This document shows positions 1-6,410 of a stretch of 11,794 bases of DNA, piece after piece. The stretch covers positions 1 to 11,794 of the forward strand of contig CAMLCX010000109.1 in assembly GCA_946478635.1 (NCBI GenBank), written 5' to 3'. The position numbers and the translations under genes were made by a program. Origin of the DNA: an uncultured Pseudomonadota bacterium. GTDB taxonomy: Bacteria > Desulfobacterota_B > Binatia > UBA9968. The notes below the pieces were generated by a model. It was not told the origin of the DNA, ran no database searches, and was given only the letters and a program-made list of their open reading frames with translations. Within the stretch, counting starts at the first letter, position 1; the number at the start of each line of letters is the position of its first letter.

Positions 1-854
1 GCACCAGCATTCCCTTTGATAGCGACTTGTCGGCCTGGGGCGTGGCCGCGGCGAACAGCGGCAATAACTTTCATCTCTACGACATCGGCGCGATCCACGG
101 CGCCGCCACCCGCTTGCGCGAAAAGATTCTCAAGCTCGCGGCGTTCAATCTCAAGGTGGAGCCGTCCGAGTTGATCATCGAAGACAGTGTCGTCAAGGTA
201 CCCGGCGCGGCCGCGAAACAGATTACCTTCGCCGAACTGGGCCGCATCGCCTACAACAATCAGCATCTCATCCCCGACGATATGGAAGCCGGACTTGAGT
301 CGACGTTCTACTACATGTTTCCCCACGCCAAGCCGAATATCGTGCCGGGTCCCGACCGTTTGGTGCGGGCACAGTTTACTTTTTCCGCCGGCGCCCATGC
401 CGCTATCGTCGAGGTCGACAAAGCCACGGGGATAGTTCATGTCCTGCGCTATCTCATCGTCGGCGACAACGGCACGGTGATCAATCCGGACGTGGTCAAC
501 GGCCAAGTCTACGGCTCCGCAGCGCACGGCATCGCTGTCGCCCTGGGCGAGGGTTTCATGTATAGCCCCGAGGGACAACCATTGACCATTACCTATCTGG
601 ACTACGGCAAGTGCTCGACGGCGGAGACGCCGCCCGTCGAAGTCGTGCATCAACCCTCACCGTCGCCCTTTACCGTGCTCGGCCAAAAAGCCGCCGGCGA
701 GGGCGCCGCGATCCCCTCACCCGCTGCCATTGCCAGCGCTGTCGAGGACGCGCTCAAGCCCTTCGGTGTGAAAGTCTGTGATCTTCCACTTTCGCCCGAG
801 GTCGTGTGGCGACTAGCGAACAACAACCCCGAGACCGAGCGGAGGTTTTACTAA
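1..854 (+). CDS. Molybdenum hydroxylase large subunit (xanthine dehydrogenase / CoxL family), C-terminal part
   Basis: This is the C-terminal part (about 284 residues) of a molybdopterin-binding subunit of the xanthine dehydrogenase / CO dehydrogenase / aldehyde oxidoreductase family, normally about 750-800 residues long. The frame is open to the left edge, so the start lies outside the window; the TTG at 27 is not a real start. Family signatures seen are the stretch HAAIVEVDKATGIVHVLRY, then GDNGTVINPDVVNGQVYGSAAHGI, and near the C-terminus the segment GQKAAGEGAAIPSPAAIASA. The Glu of that last segment corresponds to the conserved active-site Glu that acts as base next to the molybdenum. The next gene starts 2 bases after the stop and encodes the FAD subunit, so both belong to one operon and one cytoplasmic complex that passes electrons from Mo through 2Fe-2S clusters to FAD. 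The 2Fe-2S (CoxS-type) subunit is not in the window. The substrate cannot be told from this part; true CO dehydrogenase activity should not be assumed. Confidence 0.93.
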   Translation, partial: TSIPFDSDLSAWGVAAANSGNNFHLYDIGAIHGAATRLREKILKLAAFNLKVEPSELIIEDSVVKVPGAAAKQITFAELGRIAYNNQHLIPDDMEAGLESTFYYMFPHAKPNIVPGPDRLVRAQFTFSAGAHAAIVEVDKATGIVHVLRYLIVGDNGTVINPDVVNGQVYGSAAHGIAVALGEGFMYSPEGQPLTITYLDYGKCSTAETPPVEVVHQPSPSPFTVLGQKAAGEGAAIPSPAAIASAVEDALKPFGVKVCDLPLSPEVVWRLANNNPETERRFY

Positions 855-856
855 AC

Positions 857-1714
857 ATGATTCCCGGCTCTTTCGAGTACTACGCGCCGCGATCTTTAGA
901 CGACGCGGTAAAATTTCTCGCCGCGCATAGAGATGATGTCAAAGTGCTTTCCGGCGGCCAGAGCTTGCTGCCGCTGATGAAGATGCGTTTGTCCAAACCG
1001 GCCTTCGTCGTCGATATCGGCCGCATCCCCGGGCTCGACACTATCACCGAGGAGGGTGATCACCTGATTATCGGCGCTCTGGTGACCCACGCGCAGATCG
1101 AGGCTTCCAAGTTGCTGCGGGAAAAATGTCCCTTGCTGCCCCAGACGGCGACCACCATCGCCGACGTGCAGGTGCGCAACCGCGGCACTCTCGGCGGCAG
1201 CATCGCGCATGCCGACCCGGCGGGCGATTGGCCGGCGGCCATCCTCGCGCTGGACGCCGAGATCAAAGTCACCGGGCCGAACGGCGAGCGTTGGGTGAAA
1301 TGCGAGGATTTTTTTCTCGGGCTTTTGATGAGCGTGCTCGAGCCGGATGAGCTGGTGACGGCGATCAAAGTGCCGGTGACCGGCAACGATAAAACCGCAT
1401 ATATGAAGGCCGCCCCGCGTTCCTCTGGATTCGCCGTGGTGGGAGTCGCCGTCCGAATTGGCTTGGATGCGTCCGGCAATTGCAGCCGGGCGGCTATCGG
1501 CATCACCGGCGTGGCCGACAAAGCCTATCGACCGGCGCGGGTCGAACAGATGCTCACCGGAAAAAAACTCGATGCAAAAACCATCGAAGCCGCCGCGGCG
1601 GAGTCGACCCGCAACATCGAGGTCATCGAAGACATCAACGGCTCATCGGAGTATCGCAAGCATTTAACTGAGGTGTTTCTCGCGCGGGCCATTCAAGAAG
1701 CCCTGGCAAGATAA
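857..1714 (+). CDS. FAD-binding medium subunit of a molybdenum hydroxylase (CoxM-like)
   Basis: A 285-residue FAD-binding subunit of the CoxM / xanthine dehydrogenase family, which takes electrons from the 2Fe-2S subunit of the molybdenum enzyme. The first FAD motif is at about residues 31-44 (VLSGGQSLLPLMKMR) and the second at about 108-121 (NRGTLGGSIAHADP); both contact the FAD pyrophosphate and isoalloxazine in this family. The length equals the usual 280-295 residues and the C-terminal CO_deh_flav_C domain is present. I chose the ATG at 857 because a GGAGG lies at 841-845 and the protein then begins in the family's usual way (MIPGSFEYYAP). An in-frame GTG at 806 would add 17 unrelated residues and overlap the upstream gene. 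It is translationally close-coupled to the large-subunit gene (stop at 852-854). A hairpin-plus-T-tract terminator follows at 1744. Confidence 0.95.
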   Translation: MIPGSFEYYAPRSLDDAVKFLAAHRDDVKVLSGGQSLLPLMKMRLSKPAFVVDIGRIPGLDTITEEGDHLIIGALVTHAQIEASKLLREKCPLLPQTATTIADVQVRNRGTLGGSIAHADPAGDWPAAILALDAEIKVTGPNGERWVKCEDFFLGLLMSVLEPDELVTAIKVPVTGNDKTAYMKAAPRSSGFAVVGVAVRIGLDASGNCSRAAIGITGVADKAYRPARVEQMLTGKKLDAKTIEAAAAESTRNIEVIEDINGSSEYRKHLTEVFLARAIQEALAR

Positions 1715-1743
1715 ACGACCATCTCGAATCCCACGCTTCTCTC

Positions 1744-1771
1744 AGTGCACGGCATGCCTGCACTTTTATTT
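1744..1771 (+). terminator. Rho-independent terminator of the molybdenum-hydroxylase operon
   Basis: The arms AGTGCA (1744-1749) and TGCACT (1759-1764) pair perfectly around a small GGCATGCC core with one bulged C. TTTTATTT follows directly. It lies 30 bases after the medium-subunit stop codon and is oriented to end plus-strand transcription. Confidence 0.8.
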
Positions 1772-1840
1772 CTGTGATCTCGGCTCCTCGACTAGAGAAT
1801 CCATCAGGTGGAATATGCGGTTTGCTTGGCCCACAAACAG

Positions 1841-1868
1841 CGAGGCCCCCACAAATGTGGAGGCCTCG
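1841..1868 (-). terminator. Long hairpin between convergent genes, likely terminator of the transglutaminase-like gene
   Basis: CGAGGCC (1841-1847) pairs with GGCCTCG (1862-1868), and inside, after one mismatch, CCACA pairs with TGTGG around an AA loop. This makes a 12-bp GC-rich hairpin 24 bases beyond the stop of the minus-strand gene. No good T-run follows on either strand, so it could instead protect the 3' end or act as a weak two-way terminator between the convergent units. Confidence 0.55.
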
Positions 1869-1892
1869 TGAATACCGCACTCCATTTTTCGC

Positions 1893-2987
1893 TTAAACTT
1901 CTTTCGACTTGATCGTATAGGTAAAATTTTTCGGATCGAGACTGTCTTTGCGCCCATTGGCTGTCTCGCTTTGCGGATACATGAGAAAGCCTAGCTCAGC
2001 ACCGTTGGAATTCGGCAGCTTAATGTCGTGAGCGTAATTGTACGGCAACCAATTCATTTCCCATGCGCCGAAAAGCTTGGCGCGCGCCTTTTTTACTTTG
2101 GGATCGTCCAGCGCCAACTGTTCGCCCGGTAAATTTTCTTCGAGCACGACCTTGCGCACATCCGCCGGATCGACGGGCGTCCAACCATAGCCGCCGAGCC
2201 AGACTTCTGCCCGGCAGTGTTGTGCCCCGGTGATATCATCGGCTTTGCCCAAACTCTTGAATTCAGCGGAACTCGCGACTCTCACCCCGTAAACATCGCG
2301 CGCCGGCAACCCGCCGGCTCGCGCCAAACCAACGTACAGCGCATTTAGATCGGCGCACTTGCCGCCAAGATACCCGCTTTGAAGCATGGTCGAGATGTCG
2401 CCGATCCCGCAGCCCTTGACCTTCGCATCGCGAAAGGTGTTATCGACGATCCACTCGTAGATCGCTTTTGCTTTATCGACATCGGTTTTGTACCCCGTGA
2501 CGATTCCCTTGGAGGTCGTCGCAACAATTCCGTCGGTCTTGATGAGCTTCGAGGGTCTGCGAAAGTATTCGAGCACTGCCTTGTTTTCGCTTGGCACTGC
2601 GGCCGGCTTACGGCTCAGATCCACTTCGCGGTCACGAGTCGAGAATCGACTCTTGACCTCGACCACGGGTGATTTCTCTCCGGCGGCCCATTCGGCAAAA
2701 ACAATCCCCGTGCCGTACTTGTCGTACTGTACCACGCGAGCAGCTTTAAAATTTCCGGTCCAGCTGTCCGGCTCGCGTTTGAAATAGTCGGTGTTGGACG
2801 TCAGCGGCACCGGCACCCAGGTGCGCACGGCGCCGACCGGATCCGTTACTTCGAGCCGAGTCGTAACCTCAAACGTGCGCCACTTGGCGTCATTCGCGAA
2901 TGCCACATCTCTGAATCGCGGTAGTCCGCCGAAAGCCAGTCCGGCCGTTACGGTCAATCCGCCTTTGATGAAATCGCGCCGATCCAT
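1893..2987 (-). CDS. Tat-exported transglutaminase-like (cysteine protease fold) protein
   Basis: A 364-residue protein with a twin-arginine signal at the N-terminus (MDRRDFIKGGLTVTAG), so probably exported folded to the periplasm. The mature part carries a transglutaminase-like core (PF01841 type). The proposed catalytic triad is Cys211 in LGGKCADLNALYVGLAR, His257 in QHCRAEVW and Asp273 in WTPVDPADV, in the usual Cys-His-Asp order and spacing. The preceding helix (AKAIYEWIVDNTFRD) is also typical. Proteins of this family act as cysteine peptidases, amidases or peptide-modifying enzymes; the substrate is unknown. I chose the ATG at 2987 because GGGAGG lies at 2992-2997, the Tat motif then falls at the very N-terminus, and the upstream TTG at 3029 lies within the predicted -10 box. 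It follows bcp by 84 bases but has its own promoter, so it can be expressed independently. Confidence 0.88.
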   Translation of the reverse strand: MDRRDFIKGGLTVTAGLAFGGLPRFRDVAFANDAKWRTFEVTTRLEVTDPVGAVRTWVPVPLTSNTDYFKREPDSWTGNFKAARVVQYDKYGTGIVFAEWAAGEKSPVVEVKSRFSTRDREVDLSRKPAAVPSENKAVLEYFRRPSKLIKTDGIVATTSKGIVTGYKTDVDKAKAIYEWIVDNTFRDAKVKGCGIGDISTMLQSGYLGGKCADLNALYVGLARAGGLPARDVYGVRVASSAEFKSLGKADDITGAQHCRAEVWLGGYGWTPVDPADVRKVVLEENLPGEQLALDDPKVKKARAKLFGAWEMNWLPYNYAHDIKLPNSNGAELGFLMYPQSETANGRKDSLDPKNFTYTIKSKEV

Positions 2988-3028
2988 AGAGCCTCCCATT
3001 TGGTCGAATAGGTATTTTCGATTGGCCA

Positions 3029-3056
3029 AATATAGCGTTTAGGGGCACATTGTCAA
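3029..3056 (-). promoter_or_regulatory. Sigma70-type promoter of the transglutaminase-like gene
   Basis: On the minus strand TTGACA (3056-3051, perfect -35) is followed by a 16-base spacer and TATATT (3034-3029, five of six to the -10 consensus). Transcription would start near 3022, giving a leader of about 35 bases that contains the GGGAGG ribosome-binding site. This also supports the 2987 start. Confidence 0.75.
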
Positions 3057-3071
3057 TCGGCGTTGCCCGTT

Positions 3072-3539
3072 TTAGCGGGCTTTTAAATACGCCAGCACTT
3101 CCGCTGGATGAGCTTCAGCTTTTTTGACGGTGGTCCAGTGTTTGAGAACATCGCCCTTGGGCCCGATCACCACTGTCGAGCGAATGGTTCCTTGCACTTC
3201 CTTGCCGTACATCATCTTTTTACCGAACGCGCCGTATCGCTTCATCACCTCGGCTTTGGGATCCGAGAGCAGTGTGAACGGCAGCTTATATTTGCCGGCG
3301 AAGCGGTTATGCGACTCGATGCTGTCCTTGCTGACGCCAAGCACCACAACATCGGATTTTGTAAGCGCCGCATTGTGGTCGCGAAAACCGCAGGCCTCTT
3401 TGGTACAGCCCGGCGTGTCGTCCCTCGGATAAAAGTACAGCACCACCGTTTTCTCGTTGTAATCGTCGAGCGTATGCTTTTTGCCATCGTTCCCCTCGAG
3501 GCTGAAGGCCGGCGCCCTTTTCCCTTCCAGATTGGCCAT
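3072..3539 (-). CDS. bcp: Thiol peroxidase, BCP/PrxQ-type peroxiredoxin (cysteine form)
   Basis: A 155-residue peroxiredoxin of the BCP/PrxQ group, which reduces H2O2 and organic hydroperoxides in the cytoplasm using thioredoxin-like donors. The active site is [19 protein letters not shown], with peroxidatic Cys45 and resolving Cys50 five residues on, the typical atypical-2-Cys arrangement. Other family marks are VVVLGVSKDS, LPFTLLSDP, GTIRSTVVIG and the AHPAEVL tail. The length is usual for the family. The ATG at 3539 has an excellent AAGGAGGA at 3549-3556. It lies 113 bases after the DUF427 gene on the same strand. The window carries a second copy at 6411-6878, roughly 55-60 % identical by hand alignment, where codon 45 is TGA instead of TGT; this gene is the Cys counterpart of that selenoprotein. 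A short GCCCG/CGGGC hairpin overlaps the stop codon. Confidence 0.96.
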   Translation of the reverse strand: MANLEGKRAPAFSLEGNDGKKHTLDDYNEKTVVLYFYPRDDTPGCTKEACGFRDHNAALTKSDVVVLGVSKDSIESHNRFAGKYKLPFTLLSDPKAEVMKRYGAFGKKMMYGKEVQGTIRSTVVIGPKGDVLKHWTTVKKAEAHPAEVLAYLKAR

Positions 3540-3652
3540 TCCTGCTGTTCCTCCTTACATATTTATCGGCGTCTCGGCGCTTGAAATGATTGCTCGATCA
3601 CGAATCGCTCACAACGACACTTGCGCAGCCTCCATCGCCATCGCACCCGGCG

Positions 3653-3934
3653 TCACTCGCTCACTTTGATGCCGCGCCAGAACGCGACGTGGTCCTTGAT
3701 CGACTTGGCGGCTTCTTTGGGCTCAGGGTAATACCACGCGGCGTCCGCATTGGAACTAACGCCGACGCGCACGTGATAATAACTCGCCACGCCTTTCCAA
3801 TGACAGGTCGTGTGCGTGTCGCTCGGCGCAAAATATTCCCGCTTGATCGAACCCGGCGGAAAATAATGATTGCCCTCGACAAGAACGGTCTTGTCGGATT
3901 CCGCCAGGACTTTTTCTTCCCAAACGGCTTTCAT
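3653..3934 (-). CDS. DUF427 family protein
   Basis: A 93-residue protein of the DUF427 family (PF04248), small single-domain proteins of unknown biochemical role with a compact beta fold. Matching marks are an N-terminal MKAVWEEKVLAES, the central TTCHWKGVASYYHV, and AAWYYPEPKEAAKSIKDHVAFW near the end. The reading frame continues upstream into the EgtB-like gene, but I chose the ATG at 3934 because GGAGGA lies at 3941-3946 and the family's conserved sequence begins there. It starts 26 bases after the stop of the EgtB-like gene and is almost certainly cotranscribed with it. No signal peptide or membrane segment is seen. A function cannot be assigned; its position suggests a link to thiol or redox metabolism, which is inference only. 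Confidence 0.88.
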   Translation of the reverse strand: MKAVWEEKVLAESDKTVLVEGNHYFPPGSIKREYFAPSDTHTTCHWKGVASYYHVRVGVSSNADAAWYYPEPKEAAKSIKDHVAFWRGIKVSE

Positions 3935-3960
3935 AACGATTCCTCCGGTGCCGCGCTCAT

Positions 3961-5319
3961 TCAATCGGTGACACAACGAAATTTGGCGAACACGTACGGA
4001 TAGTGCGCTTGATACCAATTGCGGAAACTCGAGCGCAATAGATCCCCGGCGGTGGCCCACGATGCGCCCTTCACCACAAAATGTTTGCCGTCAAAAAAAT
4101 CCTGCGAATACTCCGGGTACGTCCTCATGTACGGTAGAAACCCCGGCAACGGCGCAAAGGGCGTATCGGTCAGTTCCCAACCGTTGCCGACCAGTTCCAA
4201 GACACCCCAGCGGCTCGCGCCGCCCGGGCAGGAACCGACTGGCACGGGTGACCAGGCGGCGAAATCGAAGTTGCCGTGGTGTCGATCAGGCTCGCTGTCG
4301 CCCCAGGGATACGCCGTCTCCCGTTCGTCGGGGCCATAGAAGGCGGCCCGGTGGAACTCGGCTTCCGTAGGCAGCCGCTTGCCGCGCCACTTTGCATAGG
4401 CGCGCGCCTCGGCCAGGCTTACATATACCGGCCAATGGGCCACCCGCTGCAACGGAAACACGTCGAACATCGCGCGGTAACACCACAAGCCGTCCTGCTG
4501 CTGCCAGCACGACGGGTGCCGCTTGTTTTCGAGATTCTTCCATCGCCAATCCTGTGTCGACCAATGGCGCTCGTCGTCATAGGCGCCGGATGACACGAAC
4601 TCGAAGTATTGGGAGTTGGTCACCGGCAGGGAATCGATGGAAAAGGCCGGCACCTCGGTGATGGTCTCGCAAAACTCATTGTCCCAGCCGAAGGCGATCT
4701 CGTCGAAGCGAGCTCCCACGCGCGCCGATCCGCGCGGCACACGCACCACGCGGCCATCCGCCGCAGGCCGGAAAGAGTATTGCAGCGGCACGGCCGGCCG
4801 CCTTTTTTCCGTGATCGGCAACCGCTGCAGCATATAGAGCAGGGTTTCCTGATGCATAAATTCGTGTTCAAGCACCATCTGAAAAACCCGGCCGTCACGC
4901 GCCATTATGTCGCCACACGCCGCATCACCGACGGCGTCCAACGACTGCAAAATAGCCGCCCGCACCTGATCGCGATAGGCGACCGTGGCGGCGAGACTGG
5001 GCCACTCTTCGGGCACCTCGGGGTGCCAATGACACTCCCCCGTGTCCACGTCGGGATCGGTGCCGCGACAGAACAGCTCATCGAAATGAACATTGAACGA
5101 CGGCCAATTCAGAATGCCGCCGCAGATTTGATTCCAGGAAAAAGCCGGGAGATGGCCCACGTAAAAGATAAACGGGTGGCGCCAGACGATCGGTTGCGCC
5201 AGCATCGTCGCAGGGGGAGCGATCGCGAAAATCAGGTCCGTGCGCGCCCACGCCGCCGCAAACTTTTCCCGAAGCAGCTCGACTTTATCGTGTTCGCAGC
5301 GTTGTAACGACAGTGACAT
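3961..5319 (-). CDS. EgtB/OvoA-like non-heme iron protein (DinB_2 + FGE-sulfatase domains)
   Basis: A 452-residue protein with the two-domain plan of sulfoxide synthases of the EgtB/OvoA/SenA group, which join cysteine, gamma-glutamylcysteine or a seleno-sugar to histidine derivatives. The N-terminal DinB-like domain shows WRHPFIFYVGHLPAF (residues 46-60) and EHEFMHQE (151-158). The three-His iron site is proposed as His56, His152 and His156. The C-terminal C-lectin/FGE domain shows FSIDSLPVTNSQYFEFV, AYAKWRGKRLPTEAEF, YPWGD, GNGWELTDTPF, VVKGASW and a terminal FRCV. The RHPxIFYxGH form recalls OvoA, but no OvoA methyltransferase domain is present. The ATG at 5319 was preferred over a TTG at 5337 because GGGGA precedes it and the upstream sequence has no Shine-Dalgarno. 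No egtD-like methyltransferase lies in the window, so the substrate is open. It lies 98 bases after the LysR gene and heads a unit with DUF427. Confidence 0.85.
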   Translation of the reverse strand: MSLSLQRCEHDKVELLREKFAAAWARTDLIFAIAPPATMLAQPIVWRHPFIFYVGHLPAFSWNQICGGILNWPSFNVHFDELFCRGTDPDVDTGECHWHPEVPEEWPSLAATVAYRDQVRAAILQSLDAVGDAACGDIMARDGRVFQMVLEHEFMHQETLLYMLQRLPITEKRRPAVPLQYSFRPAADGRVVRVPRGSARVGARFDEIAFGWDNEFCETITEVPAFSIDSLPVTNSQYFEFVSSGAYDDERHWSTQDWRWKNLENKRHPSCWQQQDGLWCYRAMFDVFPLQRVAHWPVYVSLAEARAYAKWRGKRLPTEAEFHRAAFYGPDERETAYPWGDSEPDRHHGNFDFAAWSPVPVGSCPGGASRWGVLELVGNGWELTDTPFAPLPGFLPYMRTYPEYSQDFFDGKHFVVKGASWATAGDLLRSSFRNWYQAHYPYVFAKFRCVTD

Positions 5320-5349
5320 GAGTTCCCCGTCCAGCAAGATTTAATTTGG

Positions 5350-5375
5350 CTATATACTAAATAGATAGCAGCTAT
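5350..5375 (-). promoter_or_regulatory. AT-rich inverted repeats upstream of the EgtB-like gene (possible LysR operator)
   Basis: Between the LysR stop and the EgtB-like start is a perfect 11-base inverted repeat, ATAGCAGCTAT (5365-5375). It directly overlaps an AT-rich stretch at 5350-5368 that starts with CTAT and ends with ATAG. LysR-type regulators bind T-N11-A dyads of this general kind, so it is a candidate operator. A clear -35/-10 pair could not be fixed here. Confidence 0.35.
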
Positions 5376-5417
5376 GGAAGAGGCCAAACGAAATTTCACC
5401 AAACTTTTTGGGTGGGA

Positions 5418-6326
5418 CTAGAGCTGGAGGAATTCGCGAAACGCTCTGGCGATGGGATGTAGTGGCCGGCGGCGGTGGTAGACCTGATAGAAGTCGCGTT
5501 TCATCGTCATGCCGCGAATCGGTACTTCGACGATGCTGCCCTCGGCGACATTATGGCGAATGGAAATTCGCGACAGGATGGAAATACCAAACCCGGCCAT
5601 CAGGGCTTCCTTGATCGCCTCGGTGCTCCCCAGTTCCATGGCGACACTGAGCACTTCATCAGCGGAGCGCCTACCCCGGGATAGAATGCGGCGCAAGGAA
5701 TCCAAGGTGCCGGAGCCGCGCTCGCGTGAAATGAACTTCTCGCCCTTGAGGTCGGCGACCCGCACGAAGGGTCGCTGGCTCCAAGGATGATCCTTGGGCA
5801 CGACGAGCACCATTTCATCGTCCCAAAGTTTTTCGAAACACAGCCGAGCGTCGCTTTTCTTCGTACCGACCACGCCCAATTCGACTTTGCCGTCGAGAAG
5901 ATCTTCGACGATGCCCGCCGAATCACCGATGCGCAGGACCGGCCGGATCGCCGGATACTTTTCCGTGAAAGCGCCGAGTTTCTGGGGCAGCAAATACTCG
6001 CCCGGGATGTTGCTGCCGCCGATCCACAACTCGCCGCTGAGCGTGCCATGGAACTGTTCCACCGCGGCCACGGCTTCGCGCTTGAATGCCAGCAGATGCT
6101 TCGCTCGCTCCGCCAGCATCTGTCCCAGCGGTGTAAGGCTGACCTTTCCCGGGATGCGATACAGCAGTTTGCCGCCCACCGCAGCTTCCAATTCCTGCAC
6201 ATGAGCGCTAATCGTCGGCTGGCGCAGAGACAACAATTCGGCGGCCTGCGAAAAACTCTTATGCTCTGCGACCCAATAAAATATTTCTAACTTGTGAAGA
6301 TCGAGATCGGCTTTGAGTTTAGCCAT
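5418..6326 (-). CDS. LysR-type transcriptional regulator, resembling the selenium-metabolism-associated subfamily
   Basis: A 302-residue LysR-type regulator. The winged helix-turn-helix is at residues 10-68, with recognition region SFSQAAELLSLRQPTIS (24-40). The remainder is a LysR_substrate effector domain starting at GTLSGELWIGGSNIPGEYLLPQ (split here as residues about 95-115) and including IGDSAGIVEDLLDGKVELGVVG. The combination IPGEYLLP followed by IGDS..IVE.LL.G..ELG(V/I)VG matches, from memory, the regulators annotated as selenium-metabolism-associated LysR proteins in Deltaproteobacteria and Firmicutes. CysB/CbbR-like regulators are the alternative. The ATG at 6326 starts the usual short LysR N-terminus but has only a weak Shine-Dalgarno; an upstream TTG at 6404 would add 26 atypical residues. 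It begins 84 bases after the Sec-peroxiredoxin gene on the same strand, so the two are probably cotranscribed, which supports a selenium link. Confidence 0.92.
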   Translation of the reverse strand: MAKLKADLDLHKLEIFYWVAEHKSFSQAAELLSLRQPTISAHVQELEAAVGGKLLYRIPGKVSLTPLGQMLAERAKHLLAFKREAVAAVEQFHGTLSGELWIGGSNIPGEYLLPQKLGAFTEKYPAIRPVLRIGDSAGIVEDLLDGKVELGVVGTKKSDARLCFEKLWDDEMVLVVPKDHPWSQRPFVRVADLKGEKFISRERGSGTLDSLRRILSRGRRSADEVLSVAMELGSTEAIKEALMAGFGISILSRISIRHNVAEGSIVEVPIRGMTMKRDFYQVYHRRRPLHPIARAFREFLQL

Positions 6327-6363
6327 TGAATGTGGCGACCAACCGGAAATCCGATAAGGGAAT

Positions 6364-6386
6364 AAACCGCCCGACGAAAGCGGCTT
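6364..6386 (-). terminator. Weak hairpin between the Sec-peroxiredoxin and LysR genes
   Basis: On the minus strand AAGCCGC (6386-6380) can pair with GCGGTTT (6370-6364), seven pairs including one G-U, around a nine-base loop, and is followed by ATT. It could partly terminate or process the transcript so that the regulator is made at a lower level than the peroxiredoxin. The stem is short and the T-run poor. Confidence 0.3.
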
Positions 6387-6410
6387 ACTCCCCCATCGAG
6401 TCAAGGAGCT

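Noticed and set aside
806..856. Upstream GTG start for the CoxM-like subunit
   Set aside because: It would overlap the large-subunit gene and add residues not seen in the family; GGAGG at 841-845 serves the ATG at 857.
2988..3029. Longer start (TTG at 3029) for the transglutaminase-like protein
   Set aside because: It lies inside the predicted -10 box and would bury the Tat signal 14 residues in; the ATG at 2987 has GGGAGG upstream.
3065..3080. Hairpin GCCCG/CGGGC with TTTT on the plus strand
   Set aside because: It overlaps the bcp stop codon on the other strand and no plus-strand gene precedes it, so a terminator role is not supported.
4609..5307. 232-residue plus-strand frame opposite the EgtB-like gene
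   Set aside because: It is an antisense shadow of a well-recognised gene, with an Arg/His-rich composition and no family motifs.
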